DNA of 64,000 bases, taken from assembly GCF_003399445.1 (NCBI RefSeq), contig NZ_QUQO01000001.1, forward strand, positions 2,849,001 to 2,913,000, written 5' to 3'. Both the position numbers and the translations under genes were made by a program. Each line of letters starts with the position of its first letter. Position 1 is the stretch's first letter. The DNA comes from Parvularcula marina (lineage in GTDB: Bacteria > Pseudomonadota > Alphaproteobacteria > Caulobacterales > Parvularculaceae). This document shows, piece after piece, positions 32,379-41,564 of the stretch. The notes under the pieces were generated by a model. The model was not told the origin of the DNA and did no database searches. It saw only the letters and a list, made by a program, of their open reading frames with translations.

Positions 32379-34736
32379 ATGATCGGTAGCAAGAGCAAAC
32401 GCCGTATTCTGATGGCAGGCACCGCGGTTTTAGCCGTGCCCGCAATCGCATTCGCACAGGAAAATGAGGCTGCGCCGCAAGAAACGGCAGTCGAAGCGAC
32501 TGGTGATACTATTTATGTTGTCGCGCGCCGTCGTGAGGAATCCCTTCAGGAAGTCCCGCTCGCTGTGACCGCTGTCGGTGATGAGACGCTGCAGCTCAAT
32601 CAGGTCGATTCAATTCAGGACATCGGGCTTCTCGTTCCCAACCTGGTCGTGACTGCAGGGACTGGCGGTGGAGGTAAATCGCACCCGATTTTCGCTATTC
32701 GTGGGCAGGCCCAACAGGAATCGACCGGCCTCGCGGATCAGTCTGTAGGCGTATATTTCGGTGACGTGGTTGTTGCGCGTACCCAAGGTATCAACCAAAC
32801 ACTTTACGATATTCAGGCAGTCGAAGTTATCAAAGGGCCAACGGGCACCCTGTTTGGTCGCAACGCAACAGGCGGCGCTATCGTGATCCGACCTAAACTG
32901 CCCAGCACGGATGGGTTCGAAGCTGGCTTTGGGGCAACGTTGGCGGAGTATTCCACCCGCAATTTCGATGGCTACGTGAATATACCTCTGTCAGATCGCG
33001 TAGCAGTCAGGCTTGCGGGTGCTTCGATTCACAGCGACGGATATATCTTCGACAGCGCCTTGGGTCGGAATGTCAATTACGAAGATAATTTCTCGGTACG
33101 TGGATCGTTATTGGTCGAGCTTTCCGATACTGTCGAAAACGTCACTATCGTGAATATGTTCGAAGAAAATGATGGTGGCGTTGGGGGGCATGTTCAATTC
33201 GTCAACCCAGCTGGCCTTATCGATAACGCCTTCGTTACCGGGCCGCGTAACTATCCGGCGAGCGGTACCGATATCCTCGCGCTTCAGGAATCCCTTGGCG
33301 ACTATAACATCGTCAATGGCACACCTGAATTTACCAATATCGATACGCTCGATGTTCAGAACACGACGACCCTGGAACTCAATGATGCCGTCACGGTGAA
33401 AAACATCTTTGGCTATCGTGATGTTAAATCGCACGTCCTTGTGGATCTGGATGGTATGCCAACTCCAGTGCTTCAGGTTGAGCGGCTTGATGATGCCGAG
33501 CAGTGGTCGGAAGAATTACAGATCTTTGGTGAGACCTCCAATTTCGAGTGGATCGCCGGTCTTTATTGGTTCAATGAAAGCGGTGAAAACGAAGCGCTCA
33601 GCAAGGCGTTGGGTTCTGACCCGGGTGCTGTTGAGCCCCCGAGTGTTCGTGCATATGGAAACCCGATCACGAATAATAACCAGCTATTCGACAATACGAG
33701 CAAAGCAATCTTTGCGGAAGTAACGTTCGGCCTTGATTCTCTGGTCGAGGGTCTCGCGCTCACGCTTGGTGGACGCCAGACATGGGATGAACGCGAGATC
33801 ACAATTCGGAACCGGAACGAAGGTGCCTCCTGTCGATTCACGATCGATGACGATAACAATCCGGCTACCCCGGAAGTAAATCCGGGTGACACAGCTGCGT
33901 GTACACTCGATGCATCAGCGGAATTTGATTCCTTTACCTATAACGTAACTCTCGAATATCAGCCTGATGTCGATACGCTTCTTTATGGTAGTGTACGGAC
34001 TGGTTTCAGGAGTGGTGGTTTTGCAGCTCGTGCTACAACCGAAGAGGGGCTGCGGCGCACATTTGAGCCTGAAGAACTCCTGAACTATGAGATTGGTCTC
34101 AAACGAGATTGGCATTTTGGGGAAGGATATCTTCAGACAAACCTTGCTGTTTTCTACGGTGACTATCAGAACATTCAAAGAAATCTGAATGATGTAACGA
34201 CCACTGATGGATATACCGTGACAGTCAATGCCGCCGAAGCGACGGTAAGCGGTTTCGAGTTTGAAGGTATCTTCCGTCCAGTTCCGCAATTCGAGATTGC
34301 AGGTTCTTGGGGCTATATCGACGCCGAATTTGAAGACTTCATCGATCCCTTCAGCGGGGATGATCTGTCGAACTCCCAGTTCGCCAAGATACCTGAGAAT
34401 ACATGGCGGATTGCGGGCACTTACAGCTTCCCTCCAAGCCAGACTTTCGGCGAAACAAGCTTTAAGGTCGCCTATGGTGGGCGTGACGAGTATCTGATCG
34501 GCGACAATGCGCCGAGTGGTCCCGTTGGCACAAACCCGGAATATGAACAGCTTGACCTGTTCCTGACGTCTCGGGGCGTGCTCGATACAAACATGGATCT
34601 TACGCTCTTTGCCCAGAACGTTACCGAAGAGATCGAATACCAGACCTTGGCTCAGGTCTTTGGCTCACTCGGTTATGCGGCATCAACACCTGGAAAACCA
34701 CGTATGATGGGCGTGCAGCTACGCTACAAGTTCTAG
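32379..34736 (+). CDS. TonB-dependent outer-membrane receptor
   Basis: 785 residues with a signal peptide (MAGTAVLAVPAIAFAQ), a TonB-box region DTIYVVARRREESLQEVPLA, the plug (FAIRGQAQQESTG, AVEVIKGPTGTLFGRNATGG) and a 22-strand barrel that ends in LRYKF. The AGGAGG site lies just ahead of the ATG. The subtype resembles receptors for complex organics in Caulobacterales/Sphingomonadales. It is divergent from the sulfatase and followed by an MFS gene, suggesting uptake of a sulfated or large ligand. A strong terminator ends the transcript. Confidence 0.95.
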   Translation: MIGSKSKRRILMAGTAVLAVPAIAFAQENEAAPQETAVEATGDTIYVVARRREESLQEVPLAVTAVGDETLQLNQVDSIQDIGLLVPNLVVTAGTGGGGKSHPIFAIRGQAQQESTGLADQSVGVYFGDVVVARTQGINQTLYDIQAVEVIKGPTGTLFGRNATGGAIVIRPKLPSTDGFEAGFGATLAEYSTRNFDGYVNIPLSDRVAVRLAGASIHSDGYIFDSALGRNVNYEDNFSVRGSLLVELSDTVENVTIVNMFEENDGGVGGHVQFVNPAGLIDNAFVTGPRNYPASGTDILALQESLGDYNIVNGTPEFTNIDTLDVQNTTTLELNDAVTVKNIFGYRDVKSHVLVDLDGMPTPVLQVERLDDAEQWSEELQIFGETSNFEWIAGLYWFNESGENEALSKALGSDPGAVEPPSVRAYGNPITNNNQLFDNTSKAIFAEVTFGLDSLVEGLALTLGGRQTWDEREITIRNRNEGASCRFTIDDDNNPATPEVNPGDTAACTLDASAEFDSFTYNVTLEYQPDVDTLLYGSVRTGFRSGGFAARATTEEGLRRTFEPEELLNYEIGLKRDWHFGEGYLQTNLAVFYGDYQNIQRNLNDVTTTDGYTVTVNAAEATVSGFEFEGIFRPVPQFEIAGSWGYIDAEFEDFIDPFSGDDLSNSQFAKIPENTWRIAGTYSFPPSQTFGETSFKVAYGGRDEYLIGDNAPSGPVGTNPEYEQLDLFLTSRGVLDTNMDLTLFAQNVTEEIEYQTLAQVFGSLGYAASTPGKPRMMGVQLRYKF

Positions 34737-34771
34737 TCGATACTGGATCTTCCTTCCGGATCCTGCGACGG

Positions 34772-34806
34772 AAAGCAGCCCCGCCTTTTGACGGGGCTGC
34801 TTTTTC
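34772..34806 (+). terminator. Intrinsic terminator of the TonB receptor gene
   Basis: A 12-bp stem (AAAGCAGCCCCG, 34772-34783, with CGGGGCTGCTTT, 34792-34803), an eight-base loop and a T-rich tail (34801-34805). It lies 36 bases after the receptor stop. Confidence 0.9.
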
Positions 34807-34949
34807 ATGTTCGATCCGCCATTGTAGGCGGATGAAATGCATCTGCGATTATTTCCTCTTTGTGAGGACGGCAAAGGCGGGAGGGTGCTAAGCCTATCAA
34901 AACTGAGTTTCGCTATGACGCGATCATCAGAGAAACAGGGTAGGAATTG

Positions 34950-36257
34950 ATGGAAGTCCAGCAGAACGACAAAGATCACAAGGTGAGCGGCCGTTGGACG
35001 GCTCTGATCATTCTCACAATTGTGTACACGGTCTACAATATCGATCGTAACCTCGTCGTCATTCTTGCAGAGCCCATCAAAGCCGAATTTGGCTTGAGTG
35101 ACTCTCAGCTGGGATTGCTGACAGGTACGTCATTTGCGATTGCCTTTGGTCTCGCCGGTATCCCTATCGGCCTGCTTGTGGACAGGGTGAACCGGGTACG
35201 GTTGATCTCAGCACTATTGGCGATCTGGAGTATCGTGACATTCCTATGCGGTTTTGTCCGAACCTTCACGCTACTGATCTTGACTAGGATTGGCGTGGGG
35301 GTTGCTGAATCTGGTGCTGCGCCAACCTGTCTTTCCATTCTATCCGATTTTTTTCCCAAACACCGGCGAGGAACGGCATTCGGTCTGTTCTATCTCAGCA
35401 CACCGATTGGGCTAGGCATCGGCTTTGCTATTGGCGGGGTCATCGCCAAGCATATCGGGTGGCGGGAGGTTTTCATGTTGGCCGGGGCGCCGGGTGTAAT
35501 CCTTGCATTACTCGTGATGTTCTTTGTGCGTGAGCCCAAACGCGGTCAGTTCGATGAAGAAGAAAAGGGTGACCACCTCGTATCGTCTTTTTCGACGATT
35601 ATACGAATCCTGAAGGCAAAGCCGACTCTCATCTTACTGACGGCGGCGGCGGTCCTGGTTATTGCCGGACAGGCTGGTATGTCCGCGTTTCTGCCTTCAT
35701 TGTTTGTACGTCATCATGCGCTGCCGATTGACCAGACCGGTTACGCGATAGCTGTCATAATGGGTGTTGGTGGTGCGATCGGCATGCCATTCGGCGGGGC
35801 CATGTCGGACTACGTCACCAAACGGTCGGCCCGGTTCTCACCGCTCGCAACCGGCTATTTCGTGCTGGCAGCAGCGCCCTTTGCTATGATCGGTTGTTTG
35901 GTGCCTGTACTGTGGGTGTCGATTACGACATTCTTCATTTACTCTGTACTAATCCATTGTTACCTCGGGCCCACGCTTGCGTCCTATATGACGCTGGCAC
36001 CACCGAGACTGCGGGGAGCCATGTCGGCATTCCTCTTGGTTGCGATGAATTTGGTCGGGTTTGGTGTTGGCCCACAGCTGACTGGCGTGCTTAGTGATAT
36101 CTACAATGCTAATGGGGTCGAAGAATCGATCCGCTATGCCATGCTAACGATTTCGCTTTGCATCGTGGCTAGCGGCATCTGTTACCTGCTCGCCGCACGG
36201 ACCATGGATCGTGATGTGGAGGGGACGGACGCCGAAGATACGGCGGTACCTGCTTAG
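34950..36257 (+). CDS. MFS transporter (spinster-like)
   Basis: 435 residues, 12 membrane segments. YTVYNIDRNLVVILAEPIKA is the first-helix motif of spinster-like and ACS-type MFS proteins. GLLVDRVNRVRLISALLAIW is the MFS A motif, and ARIGVGVAESGAAP-like sequence (TRIGVGVAESGAAP) follows. It likely carries an organic acid or desulfated product across the inner membrane. TTG 34947 is a possible alternative start. Confidence 0.9.
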   Translation: MEVQQNDKDHKVSGRWTALIILTIVYTVYNIDRNLVVILAEPIKAEFGLSDSQLGLLTGTSFAIAFGLAGIPIGLLVDRVNRVRLISALLAIWSIVTFLCGFVRTFTLLILTRIGVGVAESGAAPTCLSILSDFFPKHRRGTAFGLFYLSTPIGLGIGFAIGGVIAKHIGWREVFMLAGAPGVILALLVMFFVREPKRGQFDEEEKGDHLVSSFSTIIRILKAKPTLILLTAAAVLVIAGQAGMSAFLPSLFVRHHALPIDQTGYAIAVIMGVGGAIGMPFGGAMSDYVTKRSARFSPLATGYFVLAAAPFAMIGCLVPVLWVSITTFFIYSVLIHCYLGPTLASYMTLAPPRLRGAMSAFLLVAMNLVGFGVGPQLTGVLSDIYNANGVEESIRYAMLTISLCIVASGICYLLAARTMDRDVEGTDAEDTAVPA

Positions 36258-36295
36258 CAAAGGCGAAAGCTCAGTTCGGCGGAGGCGGAACTATA

Positions 36296-36332
36296 AAAAA
36301 GGCGCGCCCGGATGCTCTGGACGCGCCTTTTT
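36296..36332. terminator. Bidirectional terminator between convergent genes
   Basis: AAAAAGGCGCG (36296-36306) and CGCGCCTTTTT (36322-36332) form a perfect 11-bp stem with a 15-nt loop, with A-run and T-run on the two sides. It stops the MFS gene and the leftward AhpD/CMD-like gene. Confidence 0.9.
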
Positions 36333-36357
36333 CTTTGGTAAGGGAAGGGGGTGGTGG

Positions 36358-37263
36358 TTAGTCCTCCCAATTATCGAAGATATCTCCGGCCTCTTTCTGC
36401 ACCATTGATGCCGCCTCCATCTGACCGAAGACAAGGGCATTTCCGATCGTGTCGAGCGCATCGGATTTGCTGACGCCCCAGCTCTTGCAGAGGAGTACAT
36501 TTTCCCGAATGCCTTCAGCGGTACGAGACATGACGTGGTAATACAGCATGCTGGTCGGCCACATCTGCTTGGGCAGATGGTAGAGCATATTCTCCATCCG
36601 TGAACGGTGCGTTTTGAAGAGCTGCGGCCGGTGATTGGCCATGAATGTCACATAGGGTGGGATTTCGCCAATCGTCCTGAGATACCAGTCCTCGACCTTG
36701 CGGCGTTCCTCAATGGTCAGTTCGACGGTGGAATAGTCGATGCCGGACCGGAACGCCTCGATGTCCGGCGCCCAGCCATCCGGGAATTTGGCACGGGGGT
36801 TCGGCGTATCGTTGAATTCAAAACCCTCAAGCGCTTTGGCGATAGTCTGCATGCCGCGGGGCCCCGCATGGACGAAAGCCATAGCGATAACTTCGAGAAG
36901 TTCATCCTTACTCAAACCGTCCTGATGATAGGACTGAACGAAATAGCGGCAGCCGGTCTCATAACCATTGAGGGCGTAAAAGGCGAGCGTGCCATTCCCC
37001 ATGACCCGCGGCTCCACGCGAAGGGTGAGGCTGCAATATAGCCGATACCGCTTGAGCACTTCGGGGTTCATGTCGAGCCACCAGTCGAGCCCTTGCAGGG
37101 CCTGACCGAATTGCGCGGCATAATGGCCCTTGAAGCCTTCGATCTCTTCAGGTGAGATCTTGGTTGGCGTCGACAGATCGAGTCCCCGGTGCACCCAGTT
37201 TCCGCGAGCTGGATCAAAGCCGGCGCTCAGTTGGCGAAGTTTCTCTGCATCATTGTCTGTCAT
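36358..37263 (-). CDS. AhpD/carboxymuconolactone-decarboxylase-like protein
   Basis: 301 residues from ATG 37263 (GAGGAA upstream). Two copies of the CMD/AhpD-type helical pattern are visible: YETGCRYFVQSYHQDGLSKD with ELLEVIAMAFVHAG, and a weaker C-terminal one (ENVLLCKSWGVSKSD). The redox CxxC of true AhpD is absent, so a decarboxylase, isomerase or binding role is more likely. It sits near the SDR and LLM genes. An ATATTGC inverted repeat lies across its leader. Confidence 0.7.
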   Translation of the reverse strand: MTDNDAEKLRQLSAGFDPARGNWVHRGLDLSTPTKISPEEIEGFKGHYAAQFGQALQGLDWWLDMNPEVLKRYRLYCSLTLRVEPRVMGNGTLAFYALNGYETGCRYFVQSYHQDGLSKDELLEVIAMAFVHAGPRGMQTIAKALEGFEFNDTPNPRAKFPDGWAPDIEAFRSGIDYSTVELTIEERRKVEDWYLRTIGEIPPYVTFMANHRPQLFKTHRSRMENMLYHLPKQMWPTSMLYYHVMSRTAEGIRENVLLCKSWGVSKSDALDTIGNALVFGQMEAASMVQKEAGDIFDNWED

Positions 37264-37288
37264 GCAATATGTTTCCTCGATATATTGC
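37264..37288. promoter_or_regulatory. Inverted repeat in the leader of the AhpD-like gene
   Basis: GCAATAT (37264-37270) and ATATTGC (37282-37288) around 11 nt, adjoining the start codon at 37263 and overlapping the ribosome-binding site. It could be an operator or a translational hairpin. Confidence 0.4.
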
Positions 37289-37493
37289 GGAAATAAAGCC
37301 GCGCAAAAGGGCTTTTCGGGCAAGCGCGGCACACGGAGGGTAGGGGAGAGCCGCAGCAGGGAAAACCTGAGCTACGCAAATATCGTAAGACCGAATACTT
37401 GGCCTGAAAGGCAGCTATTGGCAGGCCCGCAGTGGTGTGCAGCTCATTCAGACCCTAGCATGTTCCGCAACAAAGGAACGGTTCAGGTAGCCT

Positions 37494-38333
37494 ATGTCTG
37501 AGATAAAACGTGTCGCACTGGTGACCGGATGCGGCAAACGGGACGGGATCGGCGCGGCAGTTGCGCGCAGCCTGTCCTCAGCCGGAATGAATGTCGTGGT
37601 GACGGATATTGCCTCAACAGGGGTGAGCGACCTGCACCAGCCCAAACGGGCTGATGACCCGGACTGGCGGGGCGTCGACAGTCTGGTTGAGGAACTCGCC
37701 GGCGCATCGGGCGAGGCCAGTGCCGTGACCGGCGATGTCAGCGACCCGGCTGGTGTTTCCTCGATGGTCGGTCATGCGCTCGATAGTTTCGGTCGGCTCG
37801 ACGTTCTGGTGAACAATGCCGGTGCACCCTTCAGCATGGGGCATGGCGATATTGAGGCTATCGACCCCGATGAGTGGGACAAGGTCATGGCGATCAATCT
37901 GCGGGGGCCGTTCCTGATGTGCCGCGCCGCTGCGCCGCATATGCGCGAGAAGGGGTTCGGACGGATCGTGAATGTTTCATCTGTCGCAGGACGAGTCGGC
38001 TCGAAAGCGAATGCCGCCTATGCCGCCTCAAAAGCAGGCGTGCTGGCTCTGACCCAGTCGCTGGCGCTCGATCTTGGCGGGCAGGGGATCACCGCGAACA
38101 GCGTGCTGCCGGGTTTCATTCTGACCAGCCGGTCCTTGAGCGGCATGAGCAAGAAACTGGGCCAGGACGACATTGATGATGAGACCATCGCGCGTTCAAC
38201 GCCGCAGATCCCTGCCGGGCGGGCGGGAACGCCGGAGGATGTGGCCGGCGCGGTTGCATTTCTGGCCAGCGATGCGGCAAGCTATATTAACGGACAGTCC
38301 GTTATAGTGGACGGCGGAAACGTGCGTTTGTGA
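37494..38333 (+). CDS. Short-chain dehydrogenase/reductase
   Basis: 279 residues with all catalytic motifs: VTGCGKRDGIGAAVA, LVNNAGAPFSMG, NVSSVAGRVGSKANAAYAAS with K. The glycine loop has the CGKRDGIG variant found in some SDRs of steroid and terpenoid catabolism. It directly precedes the GntR regulator gene (seven bases) and is probably co-transcribed with it. Substrate not readable. Confidence 0.9.
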   Translation: MSEIKRVALVTGCGKRDGIGAAVARSLSSAGMNVVVTDIASTGVSDLHQPKRADDPDWRGVDSLVEELAGASGEASAVTGDVSDPAGVSSMVGHALDSFGRLDVLVNNAGAPFSMGHGDIEAIDPDEWDKVMAINLRGPFLMCRAAAPHMREKGFGRIVNVSSVAGRVGSKANAAYAASKAGVLALTQSLALDLGGQGITANSVLPGFILTSRSLSGMSKKLGQDDIDDETIARSTPQIPAGRAGTPEDVAGAVAFLASDAASYINGQSVIVDGGNVRL

Positions 38334-38340
38334 GGTGAAG

Positions 38341-39081
38341 ATGCGAGTCATTGAAGGCGGTCGATCCGACAAGATGACCACGGCCGATCCTGAAGCGGCC
38401 AATTCCACTGTTGCGCTGGGTGAGCGTGGGGAAACACTTGTGGGCCGTATTGCGGCTGATATCAGTGAAAAGATTATCCAGGGCATCCTGCCCGCTGGCG
38501 CTGATCTCAACTCGGTGGAACTCGCCAAGCAGTTCGGTACCAGCCGCACGCCCGTGCGCGAAGCCCTGATGCTTCTTGAAAAAGAAGGCCTGGTCGAAAT
38601 TAAGCCCCGCCGCCGCCCAAGGGTCGCGCGGGTGTCATGGAACGACCTTGAAGAGATCTATATCATCCGCGCGCATATGAATGCGTTGAAGCTGGCGCTC
38701 GTCGTCGACAATGCCAGCGAAGGGGCATTGCTTGAATCGCGTCGGCTGTTCGATCGAATGAAGGCAGCAGCGGAACGGGGCGACACGGACCGGTTCGTGG
38801 CCGAACGAAAAGACCTGCATGATTTTTGGGCGTCGATTTGCGGCAACAAGACGCTGGAGACGGCGCTGGCGAACTGGCAATTGCGGCTCAGCCTGCGGCG
38901 AATCGCCAAGATGACGGCCGTGCACATTGAGCGCTCGATCAGTGATCATGAATGCCTGTTGCACGCGCTGGAAGCCCGGGATCGTGATCTGGCCGCATCG
39001 CTTATCCGCTCGATGACGATGACGGGTCTCGATGCCGTCAAGGACTCCGGCTGGGGTATGCCTCCGGGTAATAATTCCTGA
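38341..39081 (+). CDS. GntR-family (FCD-domain) transcriptional regulator
   Basis: 246 residues. N-terminal winged helix ELAKQFGTSRTPVREALMLL and EKEGLVEIKPRRRPRVARVS. The C-terminal FCD helical domain contains the metal-binding-type Asp/His pattern (DFWASICGNKTLETAL ... SISDHECLLHALEARDRD). GAGGTG precedes the ATG closely. It sits directly upstream of the large operon at 39,199 and is its likely local regulator, with an organic acid or CoA ester as effector. Confidence 0.92.
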   Translation: MRVIEGGRSDKMTTADPEAANSTVALGERGETLVGRIAADISEKIIQGILPAGADLNSVELAKQFGTSRTPVREALMLLEKEGLVEIKPRRRPRVARVSWNDLEEIYIIRAHMNALKLALVVDNASEGALLESRRLFDRMKAAAERGDTDRFVAERKDLHDFWASICGNKTLETALANWQLRLSLRRIAKMTAVHIERSISDHECLLHALEARDRDLAASLIRSMTMTGLDAVKDSGWGMPPGNNS

Positions 39082-39114
39082 TTTTTCTGATAGTTCGCGT
39101 ATGCGTTATGACCC

Positions 39115-39140
39115 GGCGCCCCTTGGACTTGGGGGGCGCC
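39115..39140 (+). promoter_or_regulatory. Stable hairpin ahead of the LLM operon
   Basis: GGCGCCCC (39115-39122) pairs with GGGGCGCC (39133-39140). No T-tract follows, so a factor-dependent terminator, attenuator or operator is possible. It lies between the GntR gene and the flavin monooxygenase operon. Confidence 0.4.
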
Positions 39141-39198
39141 GTGCGCGCATAATCCTCCGGTAAGATCACAATGGCGCATGCCGTTGCCGGAGGAAATA

Positions 39199-40539
39199 AT
39201 GCTCAAACTTTCCGTCTTTATGTCGCCGACCGGTGCGCATGTCGGAGGCTGGCGCCTGCCTGAAGCGATTACGGATGCAGGGTTCAATTTCGACCGCTGG
39301 CCGGATCTCATGAAGCTCCTTGAGCGCGGCAAATTCGACATGATGTTTCTGGCGGACGGAAATGGCGTAAACGGAATTAGTGATCCTGATCTGCTTGCGC
39401 GCAATCCGACATTGCGGCCTGTGGTTTTCGAGCCGATTACCTTTCTGGCGGCACTTGCGACGCATACGTCGCGTATCGGACTGGTCGCGACCGGGACGAC
39501 GACGTTTGAGGAGCCCTTCAGCATTGCCCGCCGCTTCGCCGCAGTGGATCAGATCAGCAAGGGCCGGGCGGGCTGGAATGTTGTGACGACATCCAATCCT
39601 GATGATGCGCTCAATTTCAGCCGGACCGAACATGTCGAACATTCCGACCGCTTTGCCCGGGCCGAGGAGTTCCTCGATGTCACGGACGGGCTGTGGAGTT
39701 CTTGGGATGAAGATGCCTTCGTTCAGGACAAGGAGAATGGCATCTTCCTCGATTCGAGCAAGGTCCATATGCTCAATCACGAAGGTGAGCATTTTCAGGT
39801 GCGCGGCCCGCTGAACGCAGCCCACACGCCGCAGGGGCGCCCGGTGATCGTCGTGGCCGGCGGCTCGCCCGAGGCCAGAAACCTTGCTGCCAGAACCGCG
39901 GATGTTCTCTTTACCCTGACGGAGACAAAAGAAGCCGCGCTTGATCTCTATAAGGATGTCAAGGAACGGGTCGCAGGCTATGGCCGCGCCCCGGAGGCGC
40001 TGAAAGTCATGCCTGGGGCCAGCATTTTTGTCGGTGAGACCGCGGATGAAGCCGAGGAAGTTTACCGGAAGCTGCAGGAACTGATACCGGACACAGTCGG
40101 TGTTGCCACCCTGTCCCGGATCATGGCGCAGGATCTTTCCATGCATGATCCCTGTGATCCCATGCCGGAAATCACGACCGAGACGAAAGGCATGACCTTC
40201 TTCCGGGATAAAGTCAGTGCAATGGCGAAAAAGGAAGGCCTCTCGATCCGGGAGACCTATCGCCGGGTCCTGCCGGCCCGCGGGCATGTCCTGATGAAAG
40301 GCAGTGCGGCCGATGTCGCCGATCAGATCGAGGACTGGTACCGCTCTGGCGCCTGTGACGGGTTTAATCTCGTTGCGTCCCATCTGCCCGGCGGCCTTGA
40401 AAAGATCGTCCAGCATCTGGTCCCTGAATTGCAGCGCCGCGGCCTCTTCCGTGAGGAATATGAGGGCACGACGCTGCGTGAGCATCTTGAAACGCCGTAT
40501 GCTGCTTTTCCGGCACGGCGAAGTGATGTGGATCAGTAA
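39199..40539 (+). CDS. LLM-class flavin-dependent monooxygenase (NtaA/SnaA/DszA family)
   Basis: 446 residues from ATG 39199 with GGAGGAAAT immediately upstream. Motifs: MLKLSVFMSPTGAHVGGWRL, WPDLMKLLERGKFDMMFLAD, EPITFLAALATHTSRIGLVA and GRAGWNVVTTSNPDDALNFS, all diagnostic of the two-component, FMNH2-using NtaA/DszA group. It oxygenates a substrate (C-C, C-N, C-S or Baeyer-Villiger type) using reduced flavin from a separate reductase; the one at 22,392 is the candidate partner. Stop and next start share one base. Confidence 0.92.
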   Translation: MLKLSVFMSPTGAHVGGWRLPEAITDAGFNFDRWPDLMKLLERGKFDMMFLADGNGVNGISDPDLLARNPTLRPVVFEPITFLAALATHTSRIGLVATGTTTFEEPFSIARRFAAVDQISKGRAGWNVVTTSNPDDALNFSRTEHVEHSDRFARAEEFLDVTDGLWSSWDEDAFVQDKENGIFLDSSKVHMLNHEGEHFQVRGPLNAAHTPQGRPVIVVAGGSPEARNLAARTADVLFTLTETKEAALDLYKDVKERVAGYGRAPEALKVMPGASIFVGETADEAEEVYRKLQELIPDTVGVATLSRIMAQDLSMHDPCDPMPEITTETKGMTFFRDKVSAMAKKEGLSIRETYRRVLPARGHVLMKGSAADVADQIEDWYRSGACDGFNLVASHLPGGLEKIVQHLVPELQRRGLFREEYEGTTLREHLETPYAAFPARRSDVDQ

Positions 40540-41564
40540 TGACCGGAACGATGCGCGCCGCGGTCCTCCATGCCGCAGGGCCGCCTGAGGCTTTCTCGCT
40601 GGAGGACATTGCCATCCCGGAAGTGAAGCCGGGAGAGGTGAGAGTGCGCGTCAAAGCGTGCGGCGTGTCTTTCCGCGACGTTGTTGAACGCAACGGCACC
40701 TATCGACGCGATGTCACCTTTCCACTCGTCATCGGTCTTGAAATCGCGGGCGTCGTTGAAGAGACCGGGCAGGGCGTGAGCCTTGTGAAGGAAGGCGATC
40801 ATGTCTGCACAAAGGCATTTTCAAGCTGCGGCATGTGCCGCTATTGCCGGTCGGGCCGCGAGACGACCTGCCTGAACCGCCAGCCGGTGCGCGGCGGGTA
40901 TGCGGAATATGTCGTGCTGCCGCAGGATGCCTTCGTCCGTATTCCGCTGTCTCTGGCATTTGAGAAAGCCTGTATGCTGGGGGCGGGGGCGGGTGTCGCG
41001 CTCAATGCGGTGCGCGATACGGCGCGCACGAAAATCGGGGACAGGGTACTTGTGACAGGTGCAACAGGCGGTGTCGGTCTGCCGGCGGTCCAGATTGCCC
41101 ATCATGCCGGGGCGGAGGTGATTGCCGTGACTCGCAGTGAGTCAAAGCGCGCCATGCTGGAGCAGGCAGGCGCTCATCATGTCATCGTCGCGGATGGAGA
41201 TTTCTCAACGGCCGTGCGGGATGTCACCGGCGGTGAAGGCGCCGATGTCATCATCGATACGGTCGGCAGCCATGTCTTTGATGCCGCCTATAATTCGCTG
41301 GCCCTGCATGGGCGATATGCCTTTGTCGGGCAGCTCAACAGCGACAAGATTTCGATCAATCCCGCACGTATTTTCTTTAAACGTGCGCAATTGCTTGGTG
41401 TAGGGAGCGTCAGCCGGGCGCAACTCGCCGATGTGATCGAGCTTGCCGAGCAGGATATTGTCCGGCCCCAAATTGCAGAGGTGATGCCATTGGAAGATAT
41501 CGTCAAAGCCCATCATCTGGTCGAGGCCTCTGCATCGGTGGGCAGGATCGTGGTGACACCATGA
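40539..41564 (+). CDS. Zinc-type medium-chain alcohol dehydrogenase/quinone-reductase-like protein
   Basis: 341 residues. GroES domain with KACGVSFRDVVERNG and SSCGMCRYCRSGRETTC, the structural zinc site; then VLVTGATGGVGLPAVQIA for NAD(P). The catalytic-zinc residue pattern is weaker (FPLVIGLEIAGVV lacks the usual GHE), so it resembles a quinone oxidoreductase or acryloyl-CoA reductase type. It is translationally coupled to the LLM and to the dioxygenase (ATGA). Confidence 0.88.
   Translation: MTGTMRAAVLHAAGPPEAFSLEDIAIPEVKPGEVRVRVKACGVSFRDVVERNGTYRRDVTFPLVIGLEIAGVVEETGQGVSLVKEGDHVCTKAFSSCGMCRYCRSGRETTCLNRQPVRGGYAEYVVLPQDAFVRIPLSLAFEKACMLGAGAGVALNAVRDTARTKIGDRVLVTGATGGVGLPAVQIAHHAGAEVIAVTRSESKRAMLEQAGAHHVIVADGDFSTAVRDVTGGEGADVIIDTVGSHVFDAAYNSLALHGRYAFVGQLNSDKISINPARIFFKRAQLLGVGSVSRAQLADVIELAEQDIVRPQIAEVMPLEDIVKAHHLVEASASVGRIVVTP

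Noticed and set aside
39115-39140. Intrinsic terminator after the GntR gene
   Set aside because: The stem is strong, but no T-tract follows on either strand; left as a possible attenuator or operator.
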